Part shown: positions 24,924 to 36,408 of the stretch, in pieces
Layout of the letters: each line of letters opens with the position of its first letter
Numbering within the stretch: position 1 is the first letter of the stretch
The notes under the pieces: generated by a model
What the model was told of the DNA's origin: nothing
The model's input: the letters and a program-made list of their open reading frames with translations, nothing else
Database searches by the model: none
Made by a program: the position numbers and the translations under genes
Assembly: GCF_900215145.1 (NCBI RefSeq)
Contig: NZ_OBDO01000003.1
Coordinates: 62,001-126,000, forward strand
Source of the DNA: Geodermatophilus sabuli
GTDB lineage: Bacteria > Actinomycetota > Actinomycetes > Mycobacteriales > Geodermatophilaceae
Length of the DNA: 64,000 nt
Reading direction: 5' to 3'

Positions 24924-25880
24924 TCACACGAGGCGGTTGGTCCAGAGCAGGCTGAGGACGAGGCCCACCAACGCGACGAGCACGCCGGCGCGGACGAACC
25001 AGTAGCTGACGTCGCGCGGTTCGGTCGTGTAGCCGATCTGGCTGCCGAGGTCCTCGTAGACCTGCTCGAGCTCCGCGGCGCTGGCCGCCTCGCTGTAGCT
25101 GCCGCCGGTCTCGTCGGCGACCCGCTCCAGCGTCTCGCGGTCCACCGGCACGGGCACCCGCTCACCGTCGAGGTCGAGGGTGCCGTAGTCGGTGCCGAAC
25201 GCGATGGTGGAGACCGGGATGCCGGCGTCGACGGCGGCGCTGATCGCCTGGGTGTCGTCGCGGCCCACGGTGTTGTAGCCGTCGGACAGCAGCACGATCC
25301 GCGCCGGGGGTAGGTCCTCCTCGGGCGCGTCCAGCGTCGCCTGGTAGTTCTGCACCGCGGTCAGCGACGTGAACACCGCCTCGCCGATCGCGGTCGACTC
25401 GGCCAGGTCCAGGTTGTCGATCGCCGCGCGCACCTGCCCGCGGTCGGTGGTCGGCGTGACCAGCGTGGTCGCCGTCCCGGCGAAGGACACCAGGCCGAGG
25501 TTGATCCGCGCCGGCAGGACGTCGACGAACTGCTTGGCCGCCGTCTGCATCGCCTCGAACCGGCTCGGCTCGATGTCGGTGGCCTGCATCGACAGCGAGA
25601 CGTCGACGGCCATGACCACCGTGGCCCGTTCCCGCGGCACGCGGACCTCGGTGGAGGGGACGGCGAGCGAGACGAGCAGCGCGGCCATCCCGAGCGCCAC
25701 CAGCCCGAAGGCCAGGTGCCGCCGCCACCCGGGCCGCTTGGGCACCAGGGTGTCCAGCAGGGCGACGTTGGTGAACCGGGCCGCGTAGGCCTTGCGGCGC
25801 AGCTGCAGCACCACGTACAGCGCGACCAGCGCCACGACGGCGAGCAGGGCGAGCAGCCACAACGGGGCCTGGAAGGTCAT
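24924..25880 (-). CDS. Membrane-anchored VWA-domain protein (Rv1481/BatA-like)
   Basis: The 318-residue protein has N-terminal membrane helices (about residues 8-26 and 55-75), a von Willebrand A domain with a complete MIDAS start DVSLSM (Asp93, Ser95, Ser97), and a C-terminal helix (about 295-314). VWA proteins of this type work with MoxR ATPases and DUF58 proteins as chaperone-like or regulatory membrane complexes. GGAGGAG precedes the ATG. It is the third gene of moxR-DUF58-VWA, the order of M. tuberculosis moxR1-Rv1480-Rv1481. Confidence 0.93.
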   Translation of the reverse strand: MTFQAPLWLLALLAVVALVALYVVLQLRRKAYAARFTNVALLDTLVPKRPGWRRHLAFGLVALGMAALLVSLAVPSTEVRVPRERATVVMAVDVSLSMQATDIEPSRFEAMQTAAKQFVDVLPARINLGLVSFAGTATTLVTPTTDRGQVRAAIDNLDLAESTAIGEAVFTSLTAVQNYQATLDAPEEDLPPARIVLLSDGYNTVGRDDTQAISAAVDAGIPVSTIAFGTDYGTLDLDGERVPVPVDRETLERVADETGGSYSEAASAAELEQVYEDLGSQIGYTTEPRDVSYWFVRAGVLVALVGLVLSLLWTNRLV

Positions 25881-25926
25881 CGGGCGGCTCCTCCGCGGTC
25901 GCGGCAGGACGTCGGGATCGAGGATG

Positions 25927-26955
25927 TCATCGCGACGCGCCCCCGGAGCCGGCGCGCCGCCGGTCCGCGACGAAGCGGACGACGTCCATCAGCCAGTCGC
26001 GGTCGGTGCGCAGCTGCAGGTGCCCGGCGCCGGCCCTCCGCAGGGCCGCGGCGACCTCCGCGCGCTGGGCCGCGGCACCGGCGGCGAAGCGGGCGCGGAA
26101 CTCCGCGTCCCCGGTCGGCACCTCCATCGTCTGCCCGCTCTCGGGGTCGACGACGGTGAGCAGGCCGACGTCGGGCAGCTCCAGCTCCCGGGGGTCCACC
26201 ACCTCGATGGCGAGCAGCTCGTGCCGCCCGGACAGGCCGCGCAGGGGGCGTTCCCAGTCGGCGGTGCCCCGCGCGTCAGAACCGAGGAAGTCCGAGACCA
26301 CGACGACCAGCCCGCGGCGGCGCTGCGGCCGGCGCAGGGACTCCAGGGCGGCGGCGAGGTCGCCGCGGCGGCCCCCGGTCGCGCGGGGTGTGGCGACGAC
26401 GGCGCGCAGCAGCCGGTCGGCGGCCAGCCGGCCGGACGCCGCGGGGTAGCGGTCGACCCGCTCGCCGGTGGTAACGACCGCGCCGAGGCGGTTGCCGCCC
26501 CGGACGGTCAGGTGGCTGACCGCCGCCAGGCCGGCGATGGCGAGATCGCGCTTCTGGCAGCGCGCGGTGCCGAAGTCGAGGCTGGCCGAGAGGTCCACGA
26601 CCGCCCACGTCTCCAGCTCGCGGTCGGCGACCGTCTCGCGCACGTGCGGCACCAGGGTGCGCGCGGTCACCGGCCAGTCCATCCGCCGGACGTCGTCGCC
26701 GGGGTGGTAGGTGCGCGAGTCGCCGGCCTCGCTGCCGGACCCCGGGACCAGCCCCAGGTGGTCCCCCTGGAGCAGACCGTCGAGACGGCGCCGGATGGTG
26801 AGCTCCAGCCGCTGCAGCAGGACGTCGGCCGGGCCCTCGGCGAAGTTCGGCGGCGCCCCGTCCCCCGATCCCGGGTCGATACCGGAGCCGGGCGTGGGCG
26901 CGTGCCGGGCCGGTTCCGGCTCCGCGGGCTCCGCCGTGCGGCGACGCAGGATCAC
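25927..26955 (-). CDS. DUF58 domain protein (Rv1480-like)
   Basis: The 342-residue protein has a variable N-terminus followed by the DUF58/VWA-like core: RRRLDGLLQGDHLGLVPGSGSEAGDSRTYHPGDDVRRMDWPVTART is the family signature region, then VVDLSASLDFGT and VVVVSDFLG strands. The GTG at 26955 overlaps the moxR stop as GTGA, so translation is coupled; the much longer open frame upstream is a shadow of moxR. It probably acts with the MoxR ATPase and the VWA protein at the membrane. Confidence 0.92.
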   Translation of the reverse strand: MILRRRTAEPAEPEPARHAPTPGSGIDPGSGDGAPPNFAEGPADVLLQRLELTIRRRLDGLLQGDHLGLVPGSGSEAGDSRTYHPGDDVRRMDWPVTARTLVPHVRETVADRELETWAVVDLSASLDFGTARCQKRDLAIAGLAAVSHLTVRGGNRLGAVVTTGERVDRYPAASGRLAADRLLRAVVATPRATGGRRGDLAAALESLRRPQRRRGLVVVVSDFLGSDARGTADWERPLRGLSGRHELLAIEVVDPRELELPDVGLLTVVDPESGQTMEVPTGDAEFRARFAAGAAAQRAEVAAALRRAGAGHLQLRTDRDWLMDVVRFVADRRRAGSGGASR

Positions 26956-28310
26956 GCCGGTGCGGACCCGCGTGCGAAGCCGTTCCCGGTGGGGCCGGAT
27001 CCGCCGTACGGCGCCCCGCCCGGCTGGCCCTGGGGAGCCGGCTGACCCTCGGGACCCGCGGCGCCCTGACCGCCCGCCGCGCCCTGCGGACCGGACTGGC
27101 CGGGGCCGGGGCCGAACTGCGGCACGGGCTGCCCCTGCGGCAGCGGCTGGCCCTGCGGCGGACTGAACTGCGGACCCGGCTGGCCGGGAGCGAACTGCGG
27201 CTGCCCCGGGAGCGGCCCGAACTGGGGCACGGCCGGCCCGCCGGGCGCGCTCGGGCCGAAGCCACCGGCCCGCTGCCGAGGCGTCACCTGCGGCAGCGGC
27301 ACGGTCTGCAGGATCCGCTTGACCACGTGGTCGGCGGGCACGCCGTCGGCCAGCGCGTCGTAGGAGAGCACCAGCCGGTGGCGCAGCACGTCGGCGGTGA
27401 CGTCGAGGACGTCCTGGGGCAGCACGTAGTCCCGGCCACGGACCAGCGCCAGCGCCCGGCTGGCGGCGATCAGGCCGAGCGAGGCGCGGGGGCTGGCGCC
27501 GTAGGAGACCCACGCGGCGACGTCGTCCATGCCGTGCTCGCGCGGCGCGCGGGTGGCCACCACCAGGCGGACGACGTAGTCGACCAGCGCGTGGTGCACG
27601 AACACCTGCGAGGCGGTGTGTTGCATCCGGACGAGGTCGACGGGGCCGAGGACGGTGTCGGCCACCGGCGGCGTCGCGCCCATCCGGTAGATGATCTCGC
27701 GCTCCTCTTCCGGGCTCGGGTAGTCCACGAGCACCTTCATGAGGAACCGGTCGCGCTGGGCCTCGGGCAGCGGGTAGACGCCCTCGGACTCGATCGGGTT
27801 CTGGGTGGCCAGCACGAGGAAGGGGTCGGGCAGCGGGTGGGTGACACCACCGATGGAGACCTGCTTCTCGGCCATGACCTCCAGCAGCGCCGACTGCACC
27901 TTGGCCGGCGCGCGGTTGATCTCGTCGGTCAGCACGAAGTTCGCGAACACCGGCCCGAGCTCGGTGTCGAAGGCATCCTGGCCGGCCTTGTAGATGCGGG
28001 TGCCGATGATGTCGGCGGGCACCAGGTCGGGGGTGAACTGCAGGCGGGCGAACGAGCCGCCGACGACGGTGGCCAGCGTCTCCACCGCGAGGGTCTTGGC
28101 GACGCCGGGCACACCCTCCAGCAGCACGTGACCGCGGGCGAGCACCGCGACGAGCATCCGCTCGACCAGCCGGTCCTGCCCCACGATGACCCGCTTGATC
28201 TCGAACAGCACCCGCTCCAGGCGGGCCGCGTCGGCCGACGGCGGCACCGGTTGACCGGCGGCCGATGCGCCGGCGGGCTGCTCGAGGGGGGTGCTGGCGG
28301 CGCTGGTCAC
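26952..28310 (-). CDS. MoxR-family AAA+ ATPase (MoxR1-like)
   Basis: The 452-residue protein has a complete MoxR ATPase in residues about 25-340: Walker A GVPGVAKT, Walker B VLTDEINRAP, sensor 1 LATQNPIE, and a C-terminal lid. Beyond this is a ~110-residue tail of Pro, Gln and Gly with tandem GQP/PQFGP-like units, absent from typical 320-350-residue MoxR proteins. The GTG at 28310 follows AGGAGACC. MoxR proteins act as chaperones for partner complexes, here the coupled DUF58 and VWA proteins. Confidence 0.94.
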   Translation of the reverse strand: MTSAASTPLEQPAGASAAGQPVPPSADAARLERVLFEIKRVIVGQDRLVERMLVAVLARGHVLLEGVPGVAKTLAVETLATVVGGSFARLQFTPDLVPADIIGTRIYKAGQDAFDTELGPVFANFVLTDEINRAPAKVQSALLEVMAEKQVSIGGVTHPLPDPFLVLATQNPIESEGVYPLPEAQRDRFLMKVLVDYPSPEEEREIIYRMGATPPVADTVLGPVDLVRMQHTASQVFVHHALVDYVVRLVVATRAPREHGMDDVAAWVSYGASPRASLGLIAASRALALVRGRDYVLPQDVLDVTADVLRHRLVLSYDALADGVPADHVVKRILQTVPLPQVTPRQRAGGFGPSAPGGPAVPQFGPLPGQPQFAPGQPGPQFSPPQGQPLPQGQPVPQFGPGPGQSGPQGAAGGQGAAGPEGQPAPQGQPGGAPYGGSGPTGNGFARGSAPA

Positions 28311-28337
28311 GCGGTCTCCTCGCTGGGGATCGTCCCT

Positions 28338-28359
28338 GTGGAGGACAAGTGTCCTACAC
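28338..28359. promoter_or_regulatory. 22-bp dyad upstream of moxR
   Basis: GTGGAGGACA-AG-TGTCCTACAC has ten of eleven positions paired (one G/A mismatch). It lies 28-49 bases upstream of the moxR GTG. Its place and symmetry fit a repressor or activator site for the moxR operon. The regulator is unknown. Confidence 0.55.
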
Positions 28360-28499
28360 GGACCTGGACGCTTCCCGGACGCGCGTCGTCCGCCCGCCCC
28401 GGGCGAGCCACGATCACCGCCAGACCGGCGCGCCGACCGTCCGCGTGGCGTGTGCGCACCCCTGCCCGCGGACCCCGCAGGCTGCTAGCCTCGATCCCG

Positions 28500-28531
28500 C
28501 GTCGGGCAGCTCCCCCCGTGGCTGCCCGACG
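28500..28531. terminator. Putative terminator downstream of the NlpC/P60 gene
   Basis: An 11-bp stem (28500-28510 and 28521-28531) has a 10-nt loop and lies 64 bases past the stop of the minus-strand peptidase gene. The remaining part of 28311-28594 holds no ORF. Confidence 0.6.
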
Positions 28532-28594
28532 CCCTCATGCCCGGCCTCCGGTCCCGCCACGAGCGGCGAGGGATGGGGAGGACGGGGTCCTCCC

Positions 28595-29941
28595 TCAGCC
28601 AGTGGGGCGGACGGCGCCGTAGTAGTCCGAGCCGAACCACATCGACGAGATCCTGACCACGTCGTTGCTCTGCGGCGCCTGGATGACCTGGCCGTTCCCG
28701 ATGTACAGGGCCACGTGGTAGATCGACGTGTAGACGCTCCCGTTGGCCCAGAAGACCAGGTCCCCGGGCTGCAGGTCCGAGGCCGCCACGGTCCGGTCGC
28801 GGAACCGCCAGTACTGGTCCCGGCTGGTGCTGCCGATCGCGATGCCGACCGCGGCGTAGGCGTACTCGGTCAGGCCCGAGCAGTCGAAGCCGAAGATGCC
28901 GGTGTCCGGCGGGATGCCGTAGGACGGGCCCCGGCTGCTGCCGCCGCCCCAGCTGTAGGGCAGCCCACCCTGGGACTTCGCCGCCGCGATCGCGACCTGG
29001 ACGGCCGACCCCGTGGGGGTCCCGGCCGTCGTGCTGCCGGTGGGCTTCGATGCGCCACCCGACGACGCGCCGCCCGAGGACGAACTCCCCGACGACGAGC
29101 CCCCCGAGGACGAGCTGCCCGACCCGGACGTGGTCGCCGGCGGGCGGGACTGCGCCGCCTGCTCCGCTGCCGCGGCAGCCGCCGCGGCGTCCCGGGCGCC
29201 CTCGGCGCCGTAGAGCACCTCCTGCGCCTCGGCGAGCTCGGCCTCCCACGTCTGGCGCCGCACGCTGAGCTCCGCGGTCAGCGCGCGGGCGGAGACCTCC
29301 TGCTGCTGGGCGGCGGCCAGGAGCTCCCCCGCCTGCGCCTCGAGCTCGGTGGCCTCCTGCACCGCCTCCCGGGCCGCATCCTCGGCCGCGGTGGCCTGCG
29401 CCTCGAGGACGGTCAGCTGGGTGACGACGTCCACGCGGTGCGAACCGGCGGCGTCGAGCAGCGCCGCCCGCTCCACCAGCTGGGCCGGGCCCTCGGCGCT
29501 CATCAGGGCCGCGGCGCCGGGGGTGGTGCTGCCCTGCATGTAACTGGACCGCGCGAAGGCGACGACCTGCGCCCGGCCGCGCGCGAGCTCGGCCTCGGCC
29601 TGCACGGCCGCCTCCGCGGCGGCGTCGGCCGCAGCCTGCGCCTCCTGCTGGGCGGCGCGGCGCTCCTCGTACTCCTGCAGCGCGATCTGCGCGGCTTGAT
29701 GCGCCGCCGCGGCCGACGCCTCGGCCTGCGCCAGCTCCGCGCTGATGGCACCGACCTGCGCCGCGGCGGCATCCCGTTCGCTCCGGGCGGCGGCGACCGC
29801 GTCGTCCTCCGGGGTGGCGGACGCCGTCCCGGGCGCCAGACCCACGATCACGAGCGTGACGGCGGCCGTCCCGACGCCACGGAGCCACCGGGGACCCCGG
29901 CCCCTCGTGCGACTCCGGTCAGTACGTCCTGCGCTGTCCAC
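28595..29941 (-). CDS. Secreted NlpC/P60 peptidoglycan endopeptidase (RipA-like)
   Basis: The 448-residue protein has a signal peptide (about residues 15-42, ending APGTASA), a long Ala/Glu coiled-coil domain (about 45-275) rich in AQAAADAAAEAA-type heptads, a Ser/Gly linker (about 285-315) and a C-terminal NlpC/P60 domain. Catalytic Cys354 lies in GFDCSGLTEY and His409 in YHVALYIGNG. It should cut stem peptides during septation, with the coiled coil restraining activity. The GTG at 29941 has GAGGAGG upstream. It is upstream of moxR, as M. tuberculosis ripA/ripB are upstream of moxR1. Confidence 0.94.
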   Translation of the reverse strand: MDSAGRTDRSRTRGRGPRWLRGVGTAAVTLVIVGLAPGTASATPEDDAVAAARSERDAAAAQVGAISAELAQAEASAAAAHQAAQIALQEYEERRAAQQEAQAAADAAAEAAVQAEAELARGRAQVVAFARSSYMQGSTTPGAAALMSAEGPAQLVERAALLDAAGSHRVDVVTQLTVLEAQATAAEDAAREAVQEATELEAQAGELLAAAQQQEVSARALTAELSVRRQTWEAELAEAQEVLYGAEGARDAAAAAAAAEQAAQSRPPATTSGSGSSSSGGSSSGSSSSGGASSGGASKPTGSTTAGTPTGSAVQVAIAAAKSQGGLPYSWGGGSSRGPSYGIPPDTGIFGFDCSGLTEYAYAAVGIAIGSTSRDQYWRFRDRTVAASDLQPGDLVFWANGSVYTSIYHVALYIGNGQVIQAPQSNDVVRISSMWFGSDYYGAVRPTG

Positions 29942-30012
29942 GACCCGACCCCTCCTCGACCCTGCACCGACGCGCTCCGGGGAGCGCTTCCTGGTGCGGG
30001 ATCGACCCGTCC

Positions 30013-30039
30013 GGTGAGGGGGTTGAGCACCCCCTCACC
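30013..30039 (-). terminator. Terminator of the acyl-CoA ligase gene
   Basis: An 11-bp perfect stem (30013-30023 and 30029-30039) with a 5-nt loop lies 19 bases beyond the ligase stop. Confidence 0.75.
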
Positions 30040-30057
30040 CGGAGGGGTGATGCCGGG

Positions 30058-31593
30058 TCAGTTGACCTGACGGTCGGACGTGGACCAGAACGCCTCGCGC
30101 AGTTTGAACTTCTGGATCTTGCCGGTGGCGGTGCGGGCGATCTCGCTGGTGAACTCCACCCGCTTCGGGGCCTTGTAGGTGGCGATCCGCTCGCGGCAGT
30201 GGGCGATGATCTCCTCCGCCGTCGCCGTCTGCCCCTCGGCGAGGACGACGATCGCGGTGACCATCTCCCCCCACTTGTCGTCGGGGACCCCGATGACGGC
30301 GACCTCCGCGACGGCGGGGTGGCTGAAGACGGCGTCCTCCACCTCGATGGAGGAGACGTTCTCGCCGCCGGTGATGATCACGTCCTTCTTGCGGTCGGAG
30401 ATCGTGAGGTAGCCGCCCTCGTCGATCGTCCCGCCGTCCCCGGTGTGGAACCAGCCGCCCTCCAGCGCCTCGCCGGAGGCGTCGGGGTTGTTCCAGTACC
30501 CAGCCAGGACGGTGTTGCCCTGGGCCAGCACCTCCCCCGACTCGCTGGTGCTCAGCCGGATGCCCAGCGCAGGCACGCCCGCCCGGGACAGCCGCTTGGC
30601 CCGCTCCTCGGCGTCCAGGTGGTCGTACTCCTCCCGCGGGCGGTTGATGGTGAGCAGCGGCGCGGTCTCGGTGAGGCCGTAGATCTGGTTGAACTCCCAA
30701 CCCAGCTCCGCCTCGACCCGGGCGATGGTGCGCGAGGGCGGCGGAGCGCCGGCGACGATGATGCGCACCCGGTCGCGACCGGGGATCTCGCCGTCCCAGT
30801 CGGCGGCGGCGTCGAGCACGGCGTTCCACACCGCCGGCGCACCGGCCATGACCGTCACGCCGTGTTGCTCGACCCGCCGCAGGATCTCCGGGCCGTCGAC
30901 CTTGCGCAGCACCACCTGGCGGGCGCCCAGCCCGGCGGTGGAGTACGGCAGGCCCCAGCCGTTGCAGTGGAACATCGGCAGCGTGTGCATGTAGACGTCG
31001 CGGTCGCTGATCTGCATGTGCATGGCGAAGGTGACGGCGTTGACCCACTCGTTGCGGTGGGTCATCTGCACGCCCTTGGGCCGGGCCGTCGTCCCGCTGG
31101 TGTAGTTGATGGTGGCGATGGCGTCCTCGTCCGGCTCCGACCACGGCCGCGGCTCGGTGTCGAACCGCAGCAGCTGCTCGTACTCCTCGCCGGTGCTGAA
31201 CTTGTGCTCGGCCTCCACGCTCTTGAGGGAGGCCTCGAGCTCCGGGTCGACCAGCAGCACCCGGGCGCCGCAGTGGCCGACGATGTAGCTGACCTCCTCC
31301 GGTTGCAGCCGGAAGTTGACCGGGACGGCGACCCGGCCGGACGACGGGACGGCGAGCAGGCACTCCAGCAGCCGGCCGGCGTTGTGGCTGACGATCGCCA
31401 CCCGCTCACCCTCACCCACGCCGAGCGCGTCGAGCCCGGCCTGCAGGGCGCGTCCCCGCCGGGCCACCTCGCGGTAGGTGAGCTCGCCGGTCGAGGGCGC
31501 CGGCTGGTTGGGCTCGTCGACGATGCCGACGCGGTCGCCGTAGACCAGCTCGGCACGGTCCAGGAAGTCACGGGTGGTCAAGGGCACGCGCAT
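30058..31593 (-). CDS. AMP-forming acyl-CoA ligase
   Basis: The 511-residue ANL-superfamily enzyme activates a carboxylate with ATP and CoA. Motifs are the P-loop-like INYTSGTTARPKGVQMTH, IYGLTETAPLL, GWFHTGDGG, and the C-terminal KDVIITGGENVSSIEVE and lysine-containing RTATGKIQKFKLRE. The 'DYPASE'-type medium/long-chain (FadD or DMSP-type acryloyl/acyl ligase) grouping is likely, but substrate cannot be fixed. It is a single-gene unit with its own terminator. Confidence 0.92.
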   Translation of the reverse strand: MRVPLTTRDFLDRAELVYGDRVGIVDEPNQPAPSTGELTYREVARRGRALQAGLDALGVGEGERVAIVSHNAGRLLECLLAVPSSGRVAVPVNFRLQPEEVSYIVGHCGARVLLVDPELEASLKSVEAEHKFSTGEEYEQLLRFDTEPRPWSEPDEDAIATINYTSGTTARPKGVQMTHRNEWVNAVTFAMHMQISDRDVYMHTLPMFHCNGWGLPYSTAGLGARQVVLRKVDGPEILRRVEQHGVTVMAGAPAVWNAVLDAAADWDGEIPGRDRVRIIVAGAPPPSRTIARVEAELGWEFNQIYGLTETAPLLTINRPREEYDHLDAEERAKRLSRAGVPALGIRLSTSESGEVLAQGNTVLAGYWNNPDASGEALEGGWFHTGDGGTIDEGGYLTISDRKKDVIITGGENVSSIEVEDAVFSHPAVAEVAVIGVPDDKWGEMVTAIVVLAEGQTATAEEIIAHCRERIATYKAPKRVEFTSEIARTATGKIQKFKLREAFWSTSDRQVN

Positions 31594-31707
31594 GTCCGGC
31601 TCCCGGGTGCTGTGGCCGCCCCCGGACCGGGAGCCAGCCGCTGGACGTGGTCCCTGTCACGCTAGCTGGCACGGGGCGGATCGGGCAGGTCTCGGAACCC
31701 GCCGCGG

Positions 31708-32475
31708 TCAGCGGGCGACCAGGCGCGGCAGGGCGGTGCCGATCGGCTCGCGGACGACGAGGTCGGCGAGGGCGTCGTAGGGCGTGGGCTCGGCGTTGAC
31801 GACGACGACCCGTGCGCCGGCGCCCGCCGCCAGGTCGGTGAGACCGGCCGCGGGGTGGACGGTGAGGGAGGTGCCGACGGCCAGGAACACGTCGCAGTCG
31901 GTGGCGGCCACGGCGGCGGCCTCGATGACCTCGGCGTCCAGGACCTGGCCGAAGCTGATCGTCGCCGACTTGAGGATGCCGCCGCAGCGCCGGCACGCCG
32001 GGTCGGCCTCGCCGGCATCGACCCGGGCCAGCGCGTCGGCCATCGTCGTCCGATCGCGGCAGGACAGGCACTCGACCTCGTGCACGGTGCCGTGCAGCTC
32101 CAGCACGAGCGCGGGCGAGGACCCGGCGGCCTGGTGCAGGCCGTCGATGTTCTGGGTGAGCAGCCCGCGCAGCCGGCCCTGCCGCTCGAGCTCGACGAGG
32201 GCCCGGTGCCCGGCGTTGGGGCGGACCTCTCCGACCTGCAGGTCGCGGCGCATCAGCCAGGCCCGGCGCCGGATGTCGGGGTCGGCCACGTAGTAGGACA
32301 GCGTCACGAGCTTCTCGGCGTCCGGGTCCCTCGTCCAGACGCCGTTCGGGCCGCGGTAGTCGGGGATGCCGCTGTCAGTGGAGATCCCCGCGCCGGTGAG
32401 CACGGTGACCCGCTCCGCGGAGGTCAGCCAGTCGGGCAGCGGGTCGGGCACGGTGCCGGTCGTCACGGCGTCCAC
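31708..32475 (-). CDS. NAD-dependent protein deacylase (sirtuin)
   Basis: The 255-residue Sir2 protein removes acyl groups from lysines using NAD. The NAD-binding GAGISTDSGIPDYRG, catalytic His in TQNIDGLHQAAG, a zinc ribbon with CLSC and CRRC pairs, and AVGTSLTVHPAAGL are all intact. GTG 32475 was used; GTG 32466 is also possible and neither has a clear ribosome site. In actinobacteria such enzymes reactivate acetyl-CoA synthetases, which fits the neighbouring acyl-CoA ligase, but that link is inference. Confidence 0.93.
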   Translation of the reverse strand: MDAVTTGTVPDPLPDWLTSAERVTVLTGAGISTDSGIPDYRGPNGVWTRDPDAEKLVTLSYYVADPDIRRRAWLMRRDLQVGEVRPNAGHRALVELERQGRLRGLLTQNIDGLHQAAGSSPALVLELHGTVHEVECLSCRDRTTMADALARVDAGEADPACRRCGGILKSATISFGQVLDAEVIEAAAVAATDCDVFLAVGTSLTVHPAAGLTDLAAGAGARVVVVNAEPTPYDALADLVVREPIGTALPRLVAR

Positions 32476-32500
32476 GGTAGGAGGGCCGCCGCCCCGCCCT

Positions 32501-32616
32501 CACCCCGCACGACCAGCCCGGCGCGCCGGCACCCCGCACGACCAGCCCGGCGCGCCGGCACCCCGCACGATCAGCCCGGCTCACCGGCACCCCGCACGAT
32601 CAGCCCGGCTCACCGG
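32501..32616. repeat. 29-bp tandem repeat, four copies
   Basis: Units begin at 32501, 32530, 32559 and 32588. Copies 1 and 2 are identical, copies 3 and 4 are identical, and the two pairs differ at a few bases (CCCGGCGCGCCGG versus CCCGGCTCACCGG endings). A fifth, degenerate unit near 32653-32683 is followed by its own partial reverse complement. There are no spacers, so it is not a CRISPR. It lies between the divergent sirtuin and aconitase genes. Confidence 0.9.
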
Positions 32617-32622
32617 AGCGCC

Positions 32623-32652
32623 TCCTGGCTCACCGCCGGCGGTGAGCCAGGA
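32623..32652. repeat. 30-bp perfect palindrome
   Basis: A 15+15 base palindrome without a loop (centre GCC-GGC at 32635-32640) follows the 29-bp repeats. It could extrude a cruciform, bind a dimeric regulator of acnA, or be part of the repeat element. The arms share CTCACCG with the repeat units. Confidence 0.85.
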
Positions 32653-32795
32653 CACCGCACGACCAGCCCGGCTGATCGTGCGGCGCCCCCTCCTGGGAGG
32701 GAAGGGTCGCCTCACCTGCGCGGGGATGGCGGACGGCTGGGATGATCGGGGGTGGCAATCAGCGCGACAGACCAGCGAGGGGTAGGCGCAGAGAA

Positions 32796-35633
<2,838 letters not shown>

Positions 35634-35646
35634 TGGCTGCCCGCTG

Positions 35647-36408
35647 ATGGACCTGGGCCTGGGCGGTCGCGGATTCCTGCTCACCGGCGCGAGCCGGGGG
35701 CTGGGGTTCGCGACCGCCCAGGCCCTGGTCGACGACGGCGCCCGGGTGCTGGTCAGCTCCCGCTCCGCCGACGCCGTCGGCAGCGCCGCCGAGGAGCTCG
35801 GCGGCGCACCGGCCGCTCACGGCGAGGCCGCGGACCTCGGCGACCCCGGGGCCGCCCAGCGGCTGGTCGAGACGGCGCTGGAGCGGCTGGGCGAGCTGCA
35901 CGGCTCGCTGATCTCGGTCGGCGGGCCCGCTCCCGGCACGGTGCTCGACACCGCCGAGGAGCACTGGCGCGACGGCGTCGAGAGCCTGCTGCTCGGGCCG
36001 CTGCGCCTGGTGAAGGCGCTCGTCCCGCACCTGTGCGAGGGCGCCGCGATCGCCTTCGTGCTCTCCACGTCCGTGCGGCAGCCCCTGGAGGGTCTGGCGG
36101 TCTCCAACGGGTTGCGGCCCGGCCTCGCCATGACCGCCAAGGGCCTGTCGGACGAACTGGGCCCGCGCGGGATCCGGGTCGTGGGGCTGCTGCCGGGGGC
36201 CACCGCCACCGACCGCATCCTCGAGATCGACTCGCAGAAGCCGGACCCCGACGCCGCCCGCCGCGCGACCGAGGCGTCGATCCCGCTACGCCGCTACGGG
36301 CGCCCGGAGGAGTTCGGGCGCGTGGCCGCGTTCCTCCTCTCCCCCGCGGCCTCCTACGTCACCGGGACCATGGTCGCCGTCGACGGCGGCCGGCTGCGCA
36401 GTCCGTGA
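35647..36408 (+). CDS. SDR-family oxidoreductase lacking the usual catalytic tetrad
   Basis: The 253-residue Rossmann protein has TGASRGLGFATAQAL near its start and the C-terminal YVTGTMVAVDGG of classical SDRs. Where the catalytic Tyr-x3-Lys should stand it reads LSTSVRQPLEGLAVSNGLRPGL, so both residues appear replaced. This fits the SDR subgroup annotated as beta-ketoacyl-reductase-like without a perfect catalytic tetrad. The ATG lies 14 bases after acnA and has no ribosome site, suggesting co-transcription. Its stop overlaps the next start (GTGA). Confidence 0.85.
   Translation: MDLGLGGRGFLLTGASRGLGFATAQALVDDGARVLVSSRSADAVGSAAEELGGAPAAHGEAADLGDPGAAQRLVETALERLGELHGSLISVGGPAPGTVLDTAEEHWRDGVESLLLGPLRLVKALVPHLCEGAAIAFVLSTSVRQPLEGLAVSNGLRPGLAMTAKGLSDELGPRGIRVVGLLPGATATDRILEIDSQKPDPDAARRATEASIPLRRYGRPEEFGRVAAFLLSPAASYVTGTMVAVDGGRLRSP

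Noticed and set aside
32501-32616. CRISPR array
   Set aside because: The 29-bp repeats are directly adjacent with no spacers, and no cas genes are present.
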